Assembly: GCA_029202485.1 (NCBI GenBank) | Contig: CP119313.1 | Coordinates: 1,798,001 to 1,862,000, forward strand | Direction: 5' to 3' | DNA length: 64,000 nucleotides | Origin: Candidatus Pedobacter colombiensis | GTDB lineage: Bacteria > Bacteroidota > Bacteroidia > Sphingobacteriales > Sphingobacteriaceae | In this document: positions 33,808 through 42,040 of the stretch, in pieces | How the letters are laid out: each line of letters begins with the position of its first letter | How positions within the stretch are numbered: position 1 is the stretch's first letter | Position numbers and translations under genes: made by a program | The notes under the pieces: model-generated | Databases searched by the model: none | Seen by the model: only the letters and a program-made list of their open reading frames with translations | Told to the model about the DNA's origin: nothing

Positions 33808-35421
33808 TTACTTATCCGAAGTTGCTTGGGCTCTGCTATTGCCCGGATATATTTTTACAAAGCGAATGCCATGCGGGTTGACCTCCGATGAAAATTCCTG
33901 ATCAGACGTAGCAACATCCTGCTGTCTCCATAAATCACGTACCTTTTGCTCACCACGTAATCCTAAGGTTTTCCAGTTCACAGTTATCTTCTCCACTTTT
34001 TTCCCAAGATTAAACAGACCTACAGCCATGGCGCCATCCTCCAGAGGTTTGGCATAAATCACCGTTTCTCCATTCTGAGCTACCACCATCCCAAACTTCC
34101 CCAAAGGATCTTGATTCACATCAATAACCTCGTCATTAGAAAGCAGGCTAATTGTAAAATCATCCAGTTGAGCCATATCACAGCCAATTAACAATGGCGA
34201 CGAAAGTAAACACCATAAACTGATGTGGGTATATTGTTCATCGGCAGTCAGCTGTGTGTAGTGTAGTTTAGGGCCCCAACCCACCATGCCTACAACCAGC
34301 ATATCCGGATCTACCCAATGGCCGGGACCAGAAAACGGAGCCCATTTAGTTTGATTAAAGCCCAACTGACACATTCTTTCCCAGGTATCCTTAATGTCAC
34401 CTGTTGTTCTCCAGCTATTGGCCATCTTTTCCCATTGTGGTGCATCACCATATGGAGCACTGTTTGATAAGCTATAAACCACATCGCGCTTGTAAGAGCG
34501 CAAAGCATCCATCATCTCTTTAACATGGTACACATCATTAGGGTTCCAGTCGTATTTCAAATAATCTATGCCCCAGTCAGCCCATTGTTGAACATCATTT
34601 TTTACAAATGAGTATTTACCATGATGATAATTGATGGCATGTTTTTCTTTCCCCTGAGGATCAACAAAACGATAAAATTCATTATGCTTACCTTGTTTCA
34701 CCCAGTCGTATGTACCATCAGCATTGTCCGAATAAGCACCAATATGACCTGCATAAGTTCCAACCCAGGGCCCTGAATAAATACCTATCTTCAATCCCAT
34801 ACGGTGTACATCATCAGCCAGGGTCTTCATATCAGGAAATTTGGTGTTTGGTTGTACAGCGTTGTACTTTCCTCCCCGTAATCCCTGCCATCCATCATCA
34901 ATATTGATGTATTGCCAACCATGATTAACCAATCCTTTTTCCACCATTGCTTTGGCCGAGCTCATTACCTTTTCCTGGCTTACCGCATTACCCCAACAAT
35001 TCCAGCTATTCCAACCCATAGGAGGCGTTAGCGCTATTTTATCACCGACGACAATACGAAACGTCCGCTTTGCTTCTCCCAAGGCATTTTTAGCTGATAG
35101 GATAAGCTCATATTCCCCAGGCTCCATGATTTTTCCTCTTATACGGCCCGAAGCTGGGTCTATACTTAATCCTTTTGGTAAATTCTGTGCTCCAAAACGC
35201 ATCGGACGAATTCCTGTGGCGGGGATAGTATAAAGGAATGCAGAACCGGGACGTACCCCAAATATTTTAGTCCCATTGATTCGAGGAGTTTGAGCGGGGG
35301 CAGGGGTGAGGATGTACTTCTTTAAAGTATCCGGAACACCCTGTGCTTTTACCATGTTGTGGCTTAGACATAAGATTCCGAAAGAAAGTAAACATGTGGT
35401 GATCATTTGTTTCTTCATCAT
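33808..35421 (-). CDS. GH27 alpha-galactosidase, secreted, with N-terminal Ig-like domain
   Basis: A 537-residue protein with a Sec signal ending near KAQG and an Ig-like domain (about 45-125, FGAQNLPKGLSIDPASG). The GH27 barrel begins at TPPMGWNSWNCWG. The nucleophile is Asp291 in YLKYDWN, the acid/base Asp371 in HWVDPDML, followed by the C-terminal sandwich. It removes terminal alpha-galactose. The gene lies 8 bp downstream of the beta-helix gene at 35430 on the same strand, so the two form an operon. With the galactan locus alongside, it likely trims galactose-bearing side chains. The partial GH27 at the window start is a distinct homologue. Confidence 0.95.
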   Translation of the reverse strand: MMKKQMITTCLLSFGILCLSHNMVKAQGVPDTLKKYILTPAPAQTPRINGTKIFGVRPGSAFLYTIPATGIRPMRFGAQNLPKGLSIDPASGRIRGKIMEPGEYELILSAKNALGEAKRTFRIVVGDKIALTPPMGWNSWNCWGNAVSQEKVMSSAKAMVEKGLVNHGWQYINIDDGWQGLRGGKYNAVQPNTKFPDMKTLADDVHRMGLKIGIYSGPWVGTYAGHIGAYSDNADGTYDWVKQGKHNEFYRFVDPQGKEKHAINYHHGKYSFVKNDVQQWADWGIDYLKYDWNPNDVYHVKEMMDALRSYKRDVVYSLSNSAPYGDAPQWEKMANSWRTTGDIKDTWERMCQLGFNQTKWAPFSGPGHWVDPDMLVVGMVGWGPKLHYTQLTADEQYTHISLWCLLSSPLLIGCDMAQLDDFTISLLSNDEVIDVNQDPLGKFGMVVAQNGETVIYAKPLEDGAMAVGLFNLGKKVEKITVNWKTLGLRGEQKVRDLWRQQDVATSDQEFSSEVNPHGIRFVKIYPGNSRAQATSDK

Positions 35422-35429
35422 ATTCTTGT

Positions 35430-37046
35430 TTAGTATCCGATTGCTTTTAGTGCCTGTTTGCCTAATCGTTCTTCTAATTGAGTTAAATATAAACTTGAAG
35501 GACCAACCTGAACATTTTGAGAATCAAAGATACCTTCCGGTAAGGTTGGGCCTGAGTTGTTAAATGGTCTTGGCAATGGTGTACTCTTTCCTTTACTGCC
35601 GATTACCCAATTGTAAGTGCCCGGAGGGATTTGATTGACATAGCTATTAGCTTCACAATTCCAGGCCACAGACCAGGCAGTTCCCCAACCATGACCAGAG
35701 CCCATGCTACCCCTGTTTTTGAAGTCCATGCCACCATTAGGCGCCTTACAATTATCTAAAAGCATACCTGTGCTCCAGCGTTGGTGACCTTCAATACGGC
35801 CATTACCAACAAAATTGCAGTTCAGGAAAACGATAGGGCCTGTTTGTCCGGCTCCTAAAGCTACATACCATACGTTGTCACCTTCTACCGAACAATGGTC
35901 CAATAGTATTTGTCCCGCATTGGGTGCAAACTCTGCCGGTTTTGAAGCCCCCTCATGTAAAGCTTTGCGAATAACTGCTACGCGTTGAATGGTAATCCTG
36001 CGTCCACCCGTGCCAACACTCTCCATCGTTTCCATCAGGTCCAGGTCCTTCAACCAGCAATCCTCTCCATTCAATCTCACAGCATAGTATAGTGATTTTG
36101 TATGGTTAACTGCTTGTGGGGGAGATACAATGCGTAAGTTTTCTAAACCTGCTTGTTTAAGTCGTTTTACATCATTTACCAATACCATAGTAGTTTCATC
36201 ATTCGTATAATTTGCATCATATGAATCCACCAAAGGGACATCCAGGGTAATCTTATTACCATTTATAGCAGCAATACGACGTTCAGTAATCAATAAAGAA
36301 CCCACTTTAATCCAGGTTTGAGGTTGGCCGTCACGTACCAGATCATTCATCTGCATGAAATTAACCCACTTGTCAGTAACCGGTTTTCTAACCTCTATAT
36401 TATCGCCAACTTTAAATCCTGAAGCATTTGCAACGGTAAAGCTATTACTTCCCCCAGGGATATATTTATCTGTTATCTTAATGCCTTTTTCATCCTCATT
36501 GGCATTGCCTAAACGGTTACCTATACGTTGATTAACGGCATTTGATAAAATGATAGCCACATGCTTGTCACCACTCATCGAAATGATGCTTCCCGTTGCT
36601 GATTTGCCACTGCCACGAAGTACTACGCCATCAGCCATAATTTTTATCGTTTTGGAGCAAGGGTAGGTTCCGGGCGCTAATAAAACAGCTCCACGAAAGC
36701 CATTTTTATCTAAGGGCATTGCCGAAACCTGGTCAATAGCTGCTTGAATTAACGCTGTACAATCGGCATTAGCATCACTTAGCGGTTTAACCGTAACTTT
36801 TACAGGAAGCTCAGGCAATGCAACGCCGCCACCCATATAACCGGCATGAGAGAAATCCATGATCCGGTCTCCCTTAGGACTTTTCTTGTAAACCAGCTTG
36901 CCATCTGCCCCAAGGTAAACCCATTCACTTTTTCCGGGCTCCTTTTCTTTTTTGATGTCTCCGGCCCATACAAGAGCATTTGTGAGTAGTAAAAATAGCA
37001 TTAAGCCTGTTTTTACCTGCGAAAATCTCGAATCAATACAGATCAT
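35430..37046 (-). CDS. Secreted right-handed beta-helix protein, pectate-lyase-like
   Basis: A 538-residue protein with a Sec signal (about 1-28). From about residue 60 it shows the pectate-lyase-3 type pattern: DFSHAGYMGGGVALP, DCTALIQAAIDQV, and GVVLRGSGKSATGS, then repeated beta-helix coils. Such folds occur in lyases, hydrolases and epimerases on pectins, and I see no decisive catalytic set, so the activity is open. It is first in the operon with the GH27 gene. Rhamnogalacturonan side-chain or backbone processing is a fair inference from the galactanase locus next door. Confidence 0.78.
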   Translation of the reverse strand: MICIDSRFSQVKTGLMLFLLLTNALVWAGDIKKEKEPGKSEWVYLGADGKLVYKKSPKGDRIMDFSHAGYMGGGVALPELPVKVTVKPLSDANADCTALIQAAIDQVSAMPLDKNGFRGAVLLAPGTYPCSKTIKIMADGVVLRGSGKSATGSIISMSGDKHVAIILSNAVNQRIGNRLGNANEDEKGIKITDKYIPGGSNSFTVANASGFKVGDNIEVRKPVTDKWVNFMQMNDLVRDGQPQTWIKVGSLLITERRIAAINGNKITLDVPLVDSYDANYTNDETTMVLVNDVKRLKQAGLENLRIVSPPQAVNHTKSLYYAVRLNGEDCWLKDLDLMETMESVGTGGRRITIQRVAVIRKALHEGASKPAEFAPNAGQILLDHCSVEGDNVWYVALGAGQTGPIVFLNCNFVGNGRIEGHQRWSTGMLLDNCKAPNGGMDFKNRGSMGSGHGWGTAWSVAWNCEANSYVNQIPPGTYNWVIGSKGKSTPLPRPFNNSGPTLPEGIFDSQNVQVGPSSLYLTQLEERLGKQALKAIGY

Positions 37047-37188
37047 AAATTATTGTTTTTTATCAGGGATAAAATCATGAAATTGCGCCATATCTAATGA
37101 TATAGCTCACAACGAACTTACATAAGAACGATTGGTGTTTTATATAGAAAAATGGCTTTGTAATAAGCGATTTTAACATAAAGAAAAT

Positions 37189-37728
37189 ATGAATAGCAAA
37201 TTTGACAGACAGCAGGAATTAGAAGACGACCTTATCCGGATCATACCCTTAAAAGCGGATCATTTTGAAGCTTTATATCAAGTGGCTTCAGATCCATTGA
37301 TTTGGGAGCAACATCCCAATAAGGACCGTTATCGTCGTGATGTCTTTGAAACTTTCTTTGAGGGCGCATTAGCCTCAGAGGGGGCTTACCTGGTATTAGA
37401 CAAGAAGACAGGAGCCGTTATTGGAAGTTCGAGGTATTATGATTTGGATGAAGCGCAAGGTGTTGTTGCTATTGGCTATACTTTTATTGCCAGACAATAT
37501 TGGGGACAAAATTATAACCCGGCCCTTAAAAGACTCATGATCAATTATGCTTTTCAGTATCTGGATTCCGTTGTCCTGCATGTAGGAAGTCAAAACTTAC
37601 GGTCCCAAAAAGCTGTAGAAAGACTTGGTGCTAAAAAGATCGATGAACAGGAAGTTGCCTATTACGGGGAACCAGCTAAGCTCAATTACATCTATCAACT
37701 CACTAAAGCTGATTGGATCTCCCGGTAA
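37189..37728 (+). CDS. GNAT N-acetyltransferase (RimJ/RimL type)
   Basis: A 179-residue protein starting MNSKFDRQQELE. It carries RIIPLKADHFEALY, the GSSRYYDL strand, the acetyl-CoA site around FIARQYWGQNYNPALKRLM (a variant of Q/RxxGxG/A) and a C-terminal NLRSQKAVERLGAKK. These enzymes acetylate protein N-termini or small amines. It is convergent with the HTCS gene (7-bp gap) and divergent from the beta-helix gene, so it is probably a bystander in the locus. Confidence 0.9.
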   Translation: MNSKFDRQQELEDDLIRIIPLKADHFEALYQVASDPLIWEQHPNKDRYRRDVFETFFEGALASEGAYLVLDKKTGAVIGSSRYYDLDEAQGVVAIGYTFIARQYWGQNYNPALKRLMINYAFQYLDSVVLHVGSQNLRSQKAVERLGAKKIDEQEVAYYGEPAKLNYIYQLTKADWISR

Positions 37729-37735
37729 TATAAAT

Positions 37736-40700
37736 CTAAACTGCTTGCTGTTTCAAGTCCTGAAGAAATTGAGTAGGTGTTTTTCCGAATTCTTTCTTGA
37801 AAGCTTTTGTAAAATAAGATTGGGTTTGTATGCCCACCCTATACATCACCTCCGTGATTAAAACATCCTCACTGGTTAAGATTTCAGCCGCCTTTCTAAG
37901 ACGGATAGATCTTACAAATTCGCCAATAGACTGCCCAGTGATGGTTTTGATCTTCTGATAAAGCTTAGTTCTGCTCATGCCAATTTTGCCACATAGATAG
38001 TCAATATCCAGATCGGGATTGATTAGCTGTTCATTGATGATCATTAAAAGTTTGTCCATAAACTCACGATCTTTTGTAGAGTGAACCAATTCTCTGAGTT
38101 CAGTACTGTGATCTTTTGAATAATGATCTTTAAGCTTTTGCCGTTGTTCGAAAATGTTTTTTATCGTGATTTGTAGCAGGTTAATGTTGATAGGTTTGGT
38201 GAAGTACAGATCTGCACCGGATTCGACACCTTCTATTTCGGCCTCAATACTATCTCTGGCTGTTAACATTAAAAATGGAATGTGGCTGGTCTCAATATCT
38301 TCCTTCAGCCGCTTGCAAAATTCTGTGCCATCCATACCCGGCATCATCACATCACTGATGATCAAATCCGGGTAAACATCCCTGGCTTTGATCAGTCCGT
38401 TGTATCCATCTTCAGCCTCCGAAATATGGTAGTTTGAACTTAAAGCTTCTTTCAAAAATGTCCGGAGTTCTTCATTGTCGTCTACGATTAAAATATGCCG
38501 CATACCTGAGATACCCAGTGTTGGGGTCGAAATCAGCTCTCTTGAGGTTGGCAGTGTATGTTGATCGGAGGCATAGCTAATACTTTCCAAACGGGTTCCA
38601 CCATGCTCATTACTTTGACCCCATAACTCATCAGGAGTATAACCCTCTTTGTTGCACGGTAAGGCGATAATGATTTCTGTTCCAAGGTGCTTCTCGCTTG
38701 ATACCTGGATGAAACCTTTATGTAACATAGTTAGACTTTTTACAAAAGCCAGGCCTACTCCAGAGCCCAGGTGAGCCTCAGTGATCCTGTAATAACGTTC
38801 AAACAAGTGATGGATAGAATCTTTAGAAATGCCAATACCATTGTCAGCGACACGAATGAAAACATACTGCTGAGCAGTATAATTGCTTTTAATGAATAGC
38901 TGATTTTCAAAACGTAGTGGCGATCCATCCAACGAATCTAAAATGTCTAAGCTCACCTCACCGCCAGCTTTGGTGTATTTTAAGGAATTGTTTACCAGGT
39001 TTAGCATAATCTTTTCAATCACATGACGATCAAACCACACCGATGTAAATTTACCCGTTTTGTTCACCTTAAAGCTGATATTTTTTTCAGCAGCCATTTC
39101 CCTAAACTCTTCGGCCACTTCATCTATAAACAGGCTTAAATTGCCCTCTATCACTTTTAATTTCAATGCCCCTGATTCTATTTTTCTAAAGTCCATCAGT
39201 TCATTGATGAGACTCAGCAGACGATTGGCATTTCTATGTATAGTCTTATAGTAATTTTGAAAAGAGGTATGAGCATCTTCTTTTAACAGTCGGTCTATCG
39301 GGCCAAGGATTAGTGAAAGTGGGGTACGGAATTCATGAGAAATATTGGTGAAAAACTGCAACTGTACCTGATGCATTTCTTCCCGTTTTTTTTCTTCCAG
39401 GGTTTTCAGTTCCAGTTTCCTTTTAAAACTAAGCAGTACATAAGCAATATAGATCACCAGGCCAATCGCGAGGATTTTGAACCACCAGGTTGCCCAATAA
39501 GGAGGCGATATTACAATGCGGACAGCAGTCCCTTCCGTATTCCATACATTGTCATTATTAGAAGCTTTAACCCGGAAGGTATAAGTGCCTGGGTCTAAGT
39601 TTGTATATAAAGCTTTTCTAGCGCTGCCATCATAATTCCAATCCTTATCAAAACCATCCAGCTTATAGGCATATTTATTGTTTTCGGAGACAGTATAATT
39701 GAGGCCGGCAAAGCTAAAAGAGAAAGTAGATTGGTTGTATGACAACTTAATTTCTTTCGTAAAACTGATATCATTTTGCAGTGGAGAGCCTTTGACATCA
39801 GGTATAATTTTATTGTTGAAAATTTGAAACTCGGTAAGGTAAACTGGCGGTATATACTTATTGGTCTTAATATCTTCCGGAAAGAAAGAGTTAAAACCAT
39901 TAATCCCCCCAAAAAACATTTCCCCATTTCTTTTTCGCATACAGGCATTGGCTTCAAATTCCAGACTCTGAAGCCCATCAGCAGTATTGTATTTGTTAAA
40001 AGTTAAATGCTCCGGATTAAATTTAACAAGTCCTTTTGCTGTAGATATCCAAAAGTTTCCCCGTTCATCTTCCGTAATGCCCTTAATGAAATCGCTGGCC
40101 AGACCTGCCTTTTGGGTATAGATTGAAAAAGTATTTTTTATAGGGTTAAATAGATAAAGCCCTTTTTGTCCAACCCATAACCGGCCTTTATGGTCTATAA
40201 AGATGACTCTCAGGTCAGGTTTTTTCTCATTATTCAAAAAGTAATGCGTAAAGTATTTGGTTTCCAGATTATAGCAGTTCAGTCCACCATCATCCGTGCC
40301 AATCCAAAGGTTTCCTTTTTGATCTTCATTGATGGAAATAATATTATTTCCGATGAGTTTAGAGCCATTGCTGCCATGGATCAGTCGGCAAAAGCGGTTA
40401 TTGCTTCTATCGAATAGGTTAAGCCCCCCATAATAGGTGCCAACCCATAAGTTTTTGTAGCTGTCCTCAAATGTTTTCTGTACATAATCGGAGCTGATGG
40501 ACGATGGGTTATTAGCATCAAATAGGAATTTGGTGAAGGTCCCATTCTTCCTGTTCATCAAATTTAGTCCACCGCCCCAGGTTCCTATAAACAGATCCTT
40601 GTTGTGGTCTTCCATAATGTCTAAAACCGCATCCGAGCCAAGACTTCCTGCGGCATAAGGATTCGTTTTATAATGAACAAAAGAGTTGGTTTTCTGGTTA

Positions 40701-41845
40701 AATAGATTTAAACCACCGCCATCCGTTCCAATCCAAATGTTCCCGTTTGCATCTTCATGGAATGCCTTTACATCATTGTAACTCAGACTGTTTTTGTTGA
40801 GTTCCTGTTGGAATAGTTTAAACTTTTCAGAACCCGGACTGTACAAGTTAATTCCACCCCGGTGAGTTCCAATCCATAAATTTCCCTGCTTGTCTTCATA
40901 CAAGGCCGAAACTGTTCTTTGCGATAGACTTGAAGGATCTCCCGGTTCATTCATATAATGTTGAAAGGTGGAGGTTTCCGGATTAAACAGGTCGAGGCCA
41001 CCATTTATGCTACCAATCCATATTTCCTTGTTCTTACGGAAAACAATAGCCCTCACCAGATCGCTACCCAAACTGTTCCTGTTTTTCTCCTCGTGGGTAT
41101 ACTGTTTTAATTTTCCCGATGCGGGGCTATAACAAAGCAAGCCCTTTTCCTCTGTAGCCAGCCACAAATCTCCGGTAGGCGATGCCGTGATTACGCGAAT
41201 CATAAACTTTTCTAATCCGGAAATGGATTTAAAAGTACCTTTTTTGGTGTTAAAATAGCTCAAACCATGATCTGTAGCCAGCCATAGGTTTCCTTTTTCA
41301 TCAGGTTGTACATCATTGACATTGTTGCCGCCTAAGGATGTTGTTGCCGGATGATAACGGCTAAATTGATTTGTTGTAGGGTTTAATAAGTTTAGGCCAC
41401 CACCTGAAGTACCAATCCATAAGCCCTTGGGACTTTCCTTAATTGATAATACTGTGTTGTTGCTCAGCGAATGGCTGTCTTTGGGATCGGATTGATACCT
41501 TGTAAAATTGTTCTTCTCCGGATTGAACCGATTAAGTCCGGAAGAAGTGCCAATCCATAAAGTATGTGCTTGATCTTCATAAATGCATCTGATGTAATTA
41601 TCGCTGATGCTACTGCTTTCCTTACTATTCTGATAAACGGTAATCTGATTGCCATCGTATTTATTCAAGCCATCACGTGTACCAAACCAGATAAAGCCCC
41701 GATAATCCTGCAAGATACATTCAATAGTACTGTTGGATAAGCCATTTTCAATTCCAATATGTCTGAATTTCAAATTTTGTGCGCAGGCAGCTTTAAAGGC
41801 AAAGCAAAACAAGATCAGGATCGCACTTTTTCGAAAAGAAATCAT
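37736..41845 (-). CDS. Hybrid two-component system sensor/regulator (HTCS)
   Basis: A 1369-residue one-protein sensor regulator: signal peptide, a periplasmic two-domain Reg_prop beta-propeller (about 25-690, many WIGTxxGGLNLF repeats), a Y_Y_Y domain (about 695-780), a membrane helix near 785-805, HisKA with His near 835 (NISHEFRTPLS), HATPase (about 940-1060), a receiver domain (about 1110-1225) with phospho-Asp near 1165 in ISDVMMPG, and an AraC HTH (about 1285-1366). HTCS proteins bind an oligosaccharide in the periplasm and switch on the adjacent susC operon. It is divergent from that operon, so its ligand is probably a galacto-oligosaccharide. Confidence 0.97.
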   Translation of the reverse strand: MISFRKSAILILFCFAFKAACAQNLKFRHIGIENGLSNSTIECILQDYRGFIWFGTRDGLNKYDGNQITVYQNSKESSSISDNYIRCIYEDQAHTLWIGTSSGLNRFNPEKNNFTRYQSDPKDSHSLSNNTVLSIKESPKGLWIGTSGGGLNLLNPTTNQFSRYHPATTSLGGNNVNDVQPDEKGNLWLATDHGLSYFNTKKGTFKSISGLEKFMIRVITASPTGDLWLATEEKGLLCYSPASGKLKQYTHEEKNRNSLGSDLVRAIVFRKNKEIWIGSINGGLDLFNPETSTFQHYMNEPGDPSSLSQRTVSALYEDKQGNLWIGTHRGGINLYSPGSEKFKLFQQELNKNSLSYNDVKAFHEDANGNIWIGTDGGGLNLFNQKTNSFVHYKTNPYAAGSLGSDAVLDIMEDHNKDLFIGTWGGGLNLMNRKNGTFTKFLFDANNPSSISSDYVQKTFEDSYKNLWVGTYYGGLNLFDRSNNRFCRLIHGSNGSKLIGNNIISINEDQKGNLWIGTDDGGLNCYNLETKYFTHYFLNNEKKPDLRVIFIDHKGRLWVGQKGLYLFNPIKNTFSIYTQKAGLASDFIKGITEDERGNFWISTAKGLVKFNPEHLTFNKYNTADGLQSLEFEANACMRKRNGEMFFGGINGFNSFFPEDIKTNKYIPPVYLTEFQIFNNKIIPDVKGSPLQNDISFTKEIKLSYNQSTFSFSFAGLNYTVSENNKYAYKLDGFDKDWNYDGSARKALYTNLDPGTYTFRVKASNNDNVWNTEGTAVRIVISPPYWATWWFKILAIGLVIYIAYVLLSFKRKLELKTLEEKKREEMHQVQLQFFTNISHEFRTPLSLILGPIDRLLKEDAHTSFQNYYKTIHRNANRLLSLINELMDFRKIESGALKLKVIEGNLSLFIDEVAEEFREMAAEKNISFKVNKTGKFTSVWFDRHVIEKIMLNLVNNSLKYTKAGGEVSLDILDSLDGSPLRFENQLFIKSNYTAQQYVFIRVADNGIGISKDSIHHLFERYYRITEAHLGSGVGLAFVKSLTMLHKGFIQVSSEKHLGTEIIIALPCNKEGYTPDELWGQSNEHGGTRLESISYASDQHTLPTSRELISTPTLGISGMRHILIVDDNEELRTFLKEALSSNYHISEAEDGYNGLIKARDVYPDLIISDVMMPGMDGTEFCKRLKEDIETSHIPFLMLTARDSIEAEIEGVESGADLYFTKPININLLQITIKNIFEQRQKLKDHYSKDHSTELRELVHSTKDREFMDKLLMIINEQLINPDLDIDYLCGKIGMSRTKLYQKIKTITGQSIGEFVRSIRLRKAAEILTSEDVLITEVMYRVGIQTQSYFTKAFKKEFGKTPTQFLQDLKQQAV

Positions 41846-42040
41846 CTGGTATTAAAGGATATATCGGGTTTATATTTTTATAAAGTTAAAAGAATTTATG
41901 ACTTTAAAAGATAGAAAATCGGTCTAGATCGTTTAAAATAGCCGATATTATGTCGATTAGGACAAAAAAAATGAACAATAGAACCATTAAAAAAGAAACA
42001 AAAGGTTTTCATTTGTACCTACAACCTAACCAAATATTGT
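41846..42040. promoter_or_regulatory. Divergent control region of HTCS and susC operon
   Basis: This 195-bp AT-rich gap between the HTCS and SusC starts has no ORF. Two imperfect symmetric elements occur, TCGGTCTAGATCG (41919-41931) and GCCGATATTATGTCGAT (41941-41957), which could be HTCS or promoter sites. No clean TAnnTTTG box precedes susC. The call rests on position. Confidence 0.3.

Noticed and set aside
39595..39978. Other-frame open reading frames inside the HTCS gene
   Set aside because: They lie wholly within the 1369-residue coding frame with its complete domain order.
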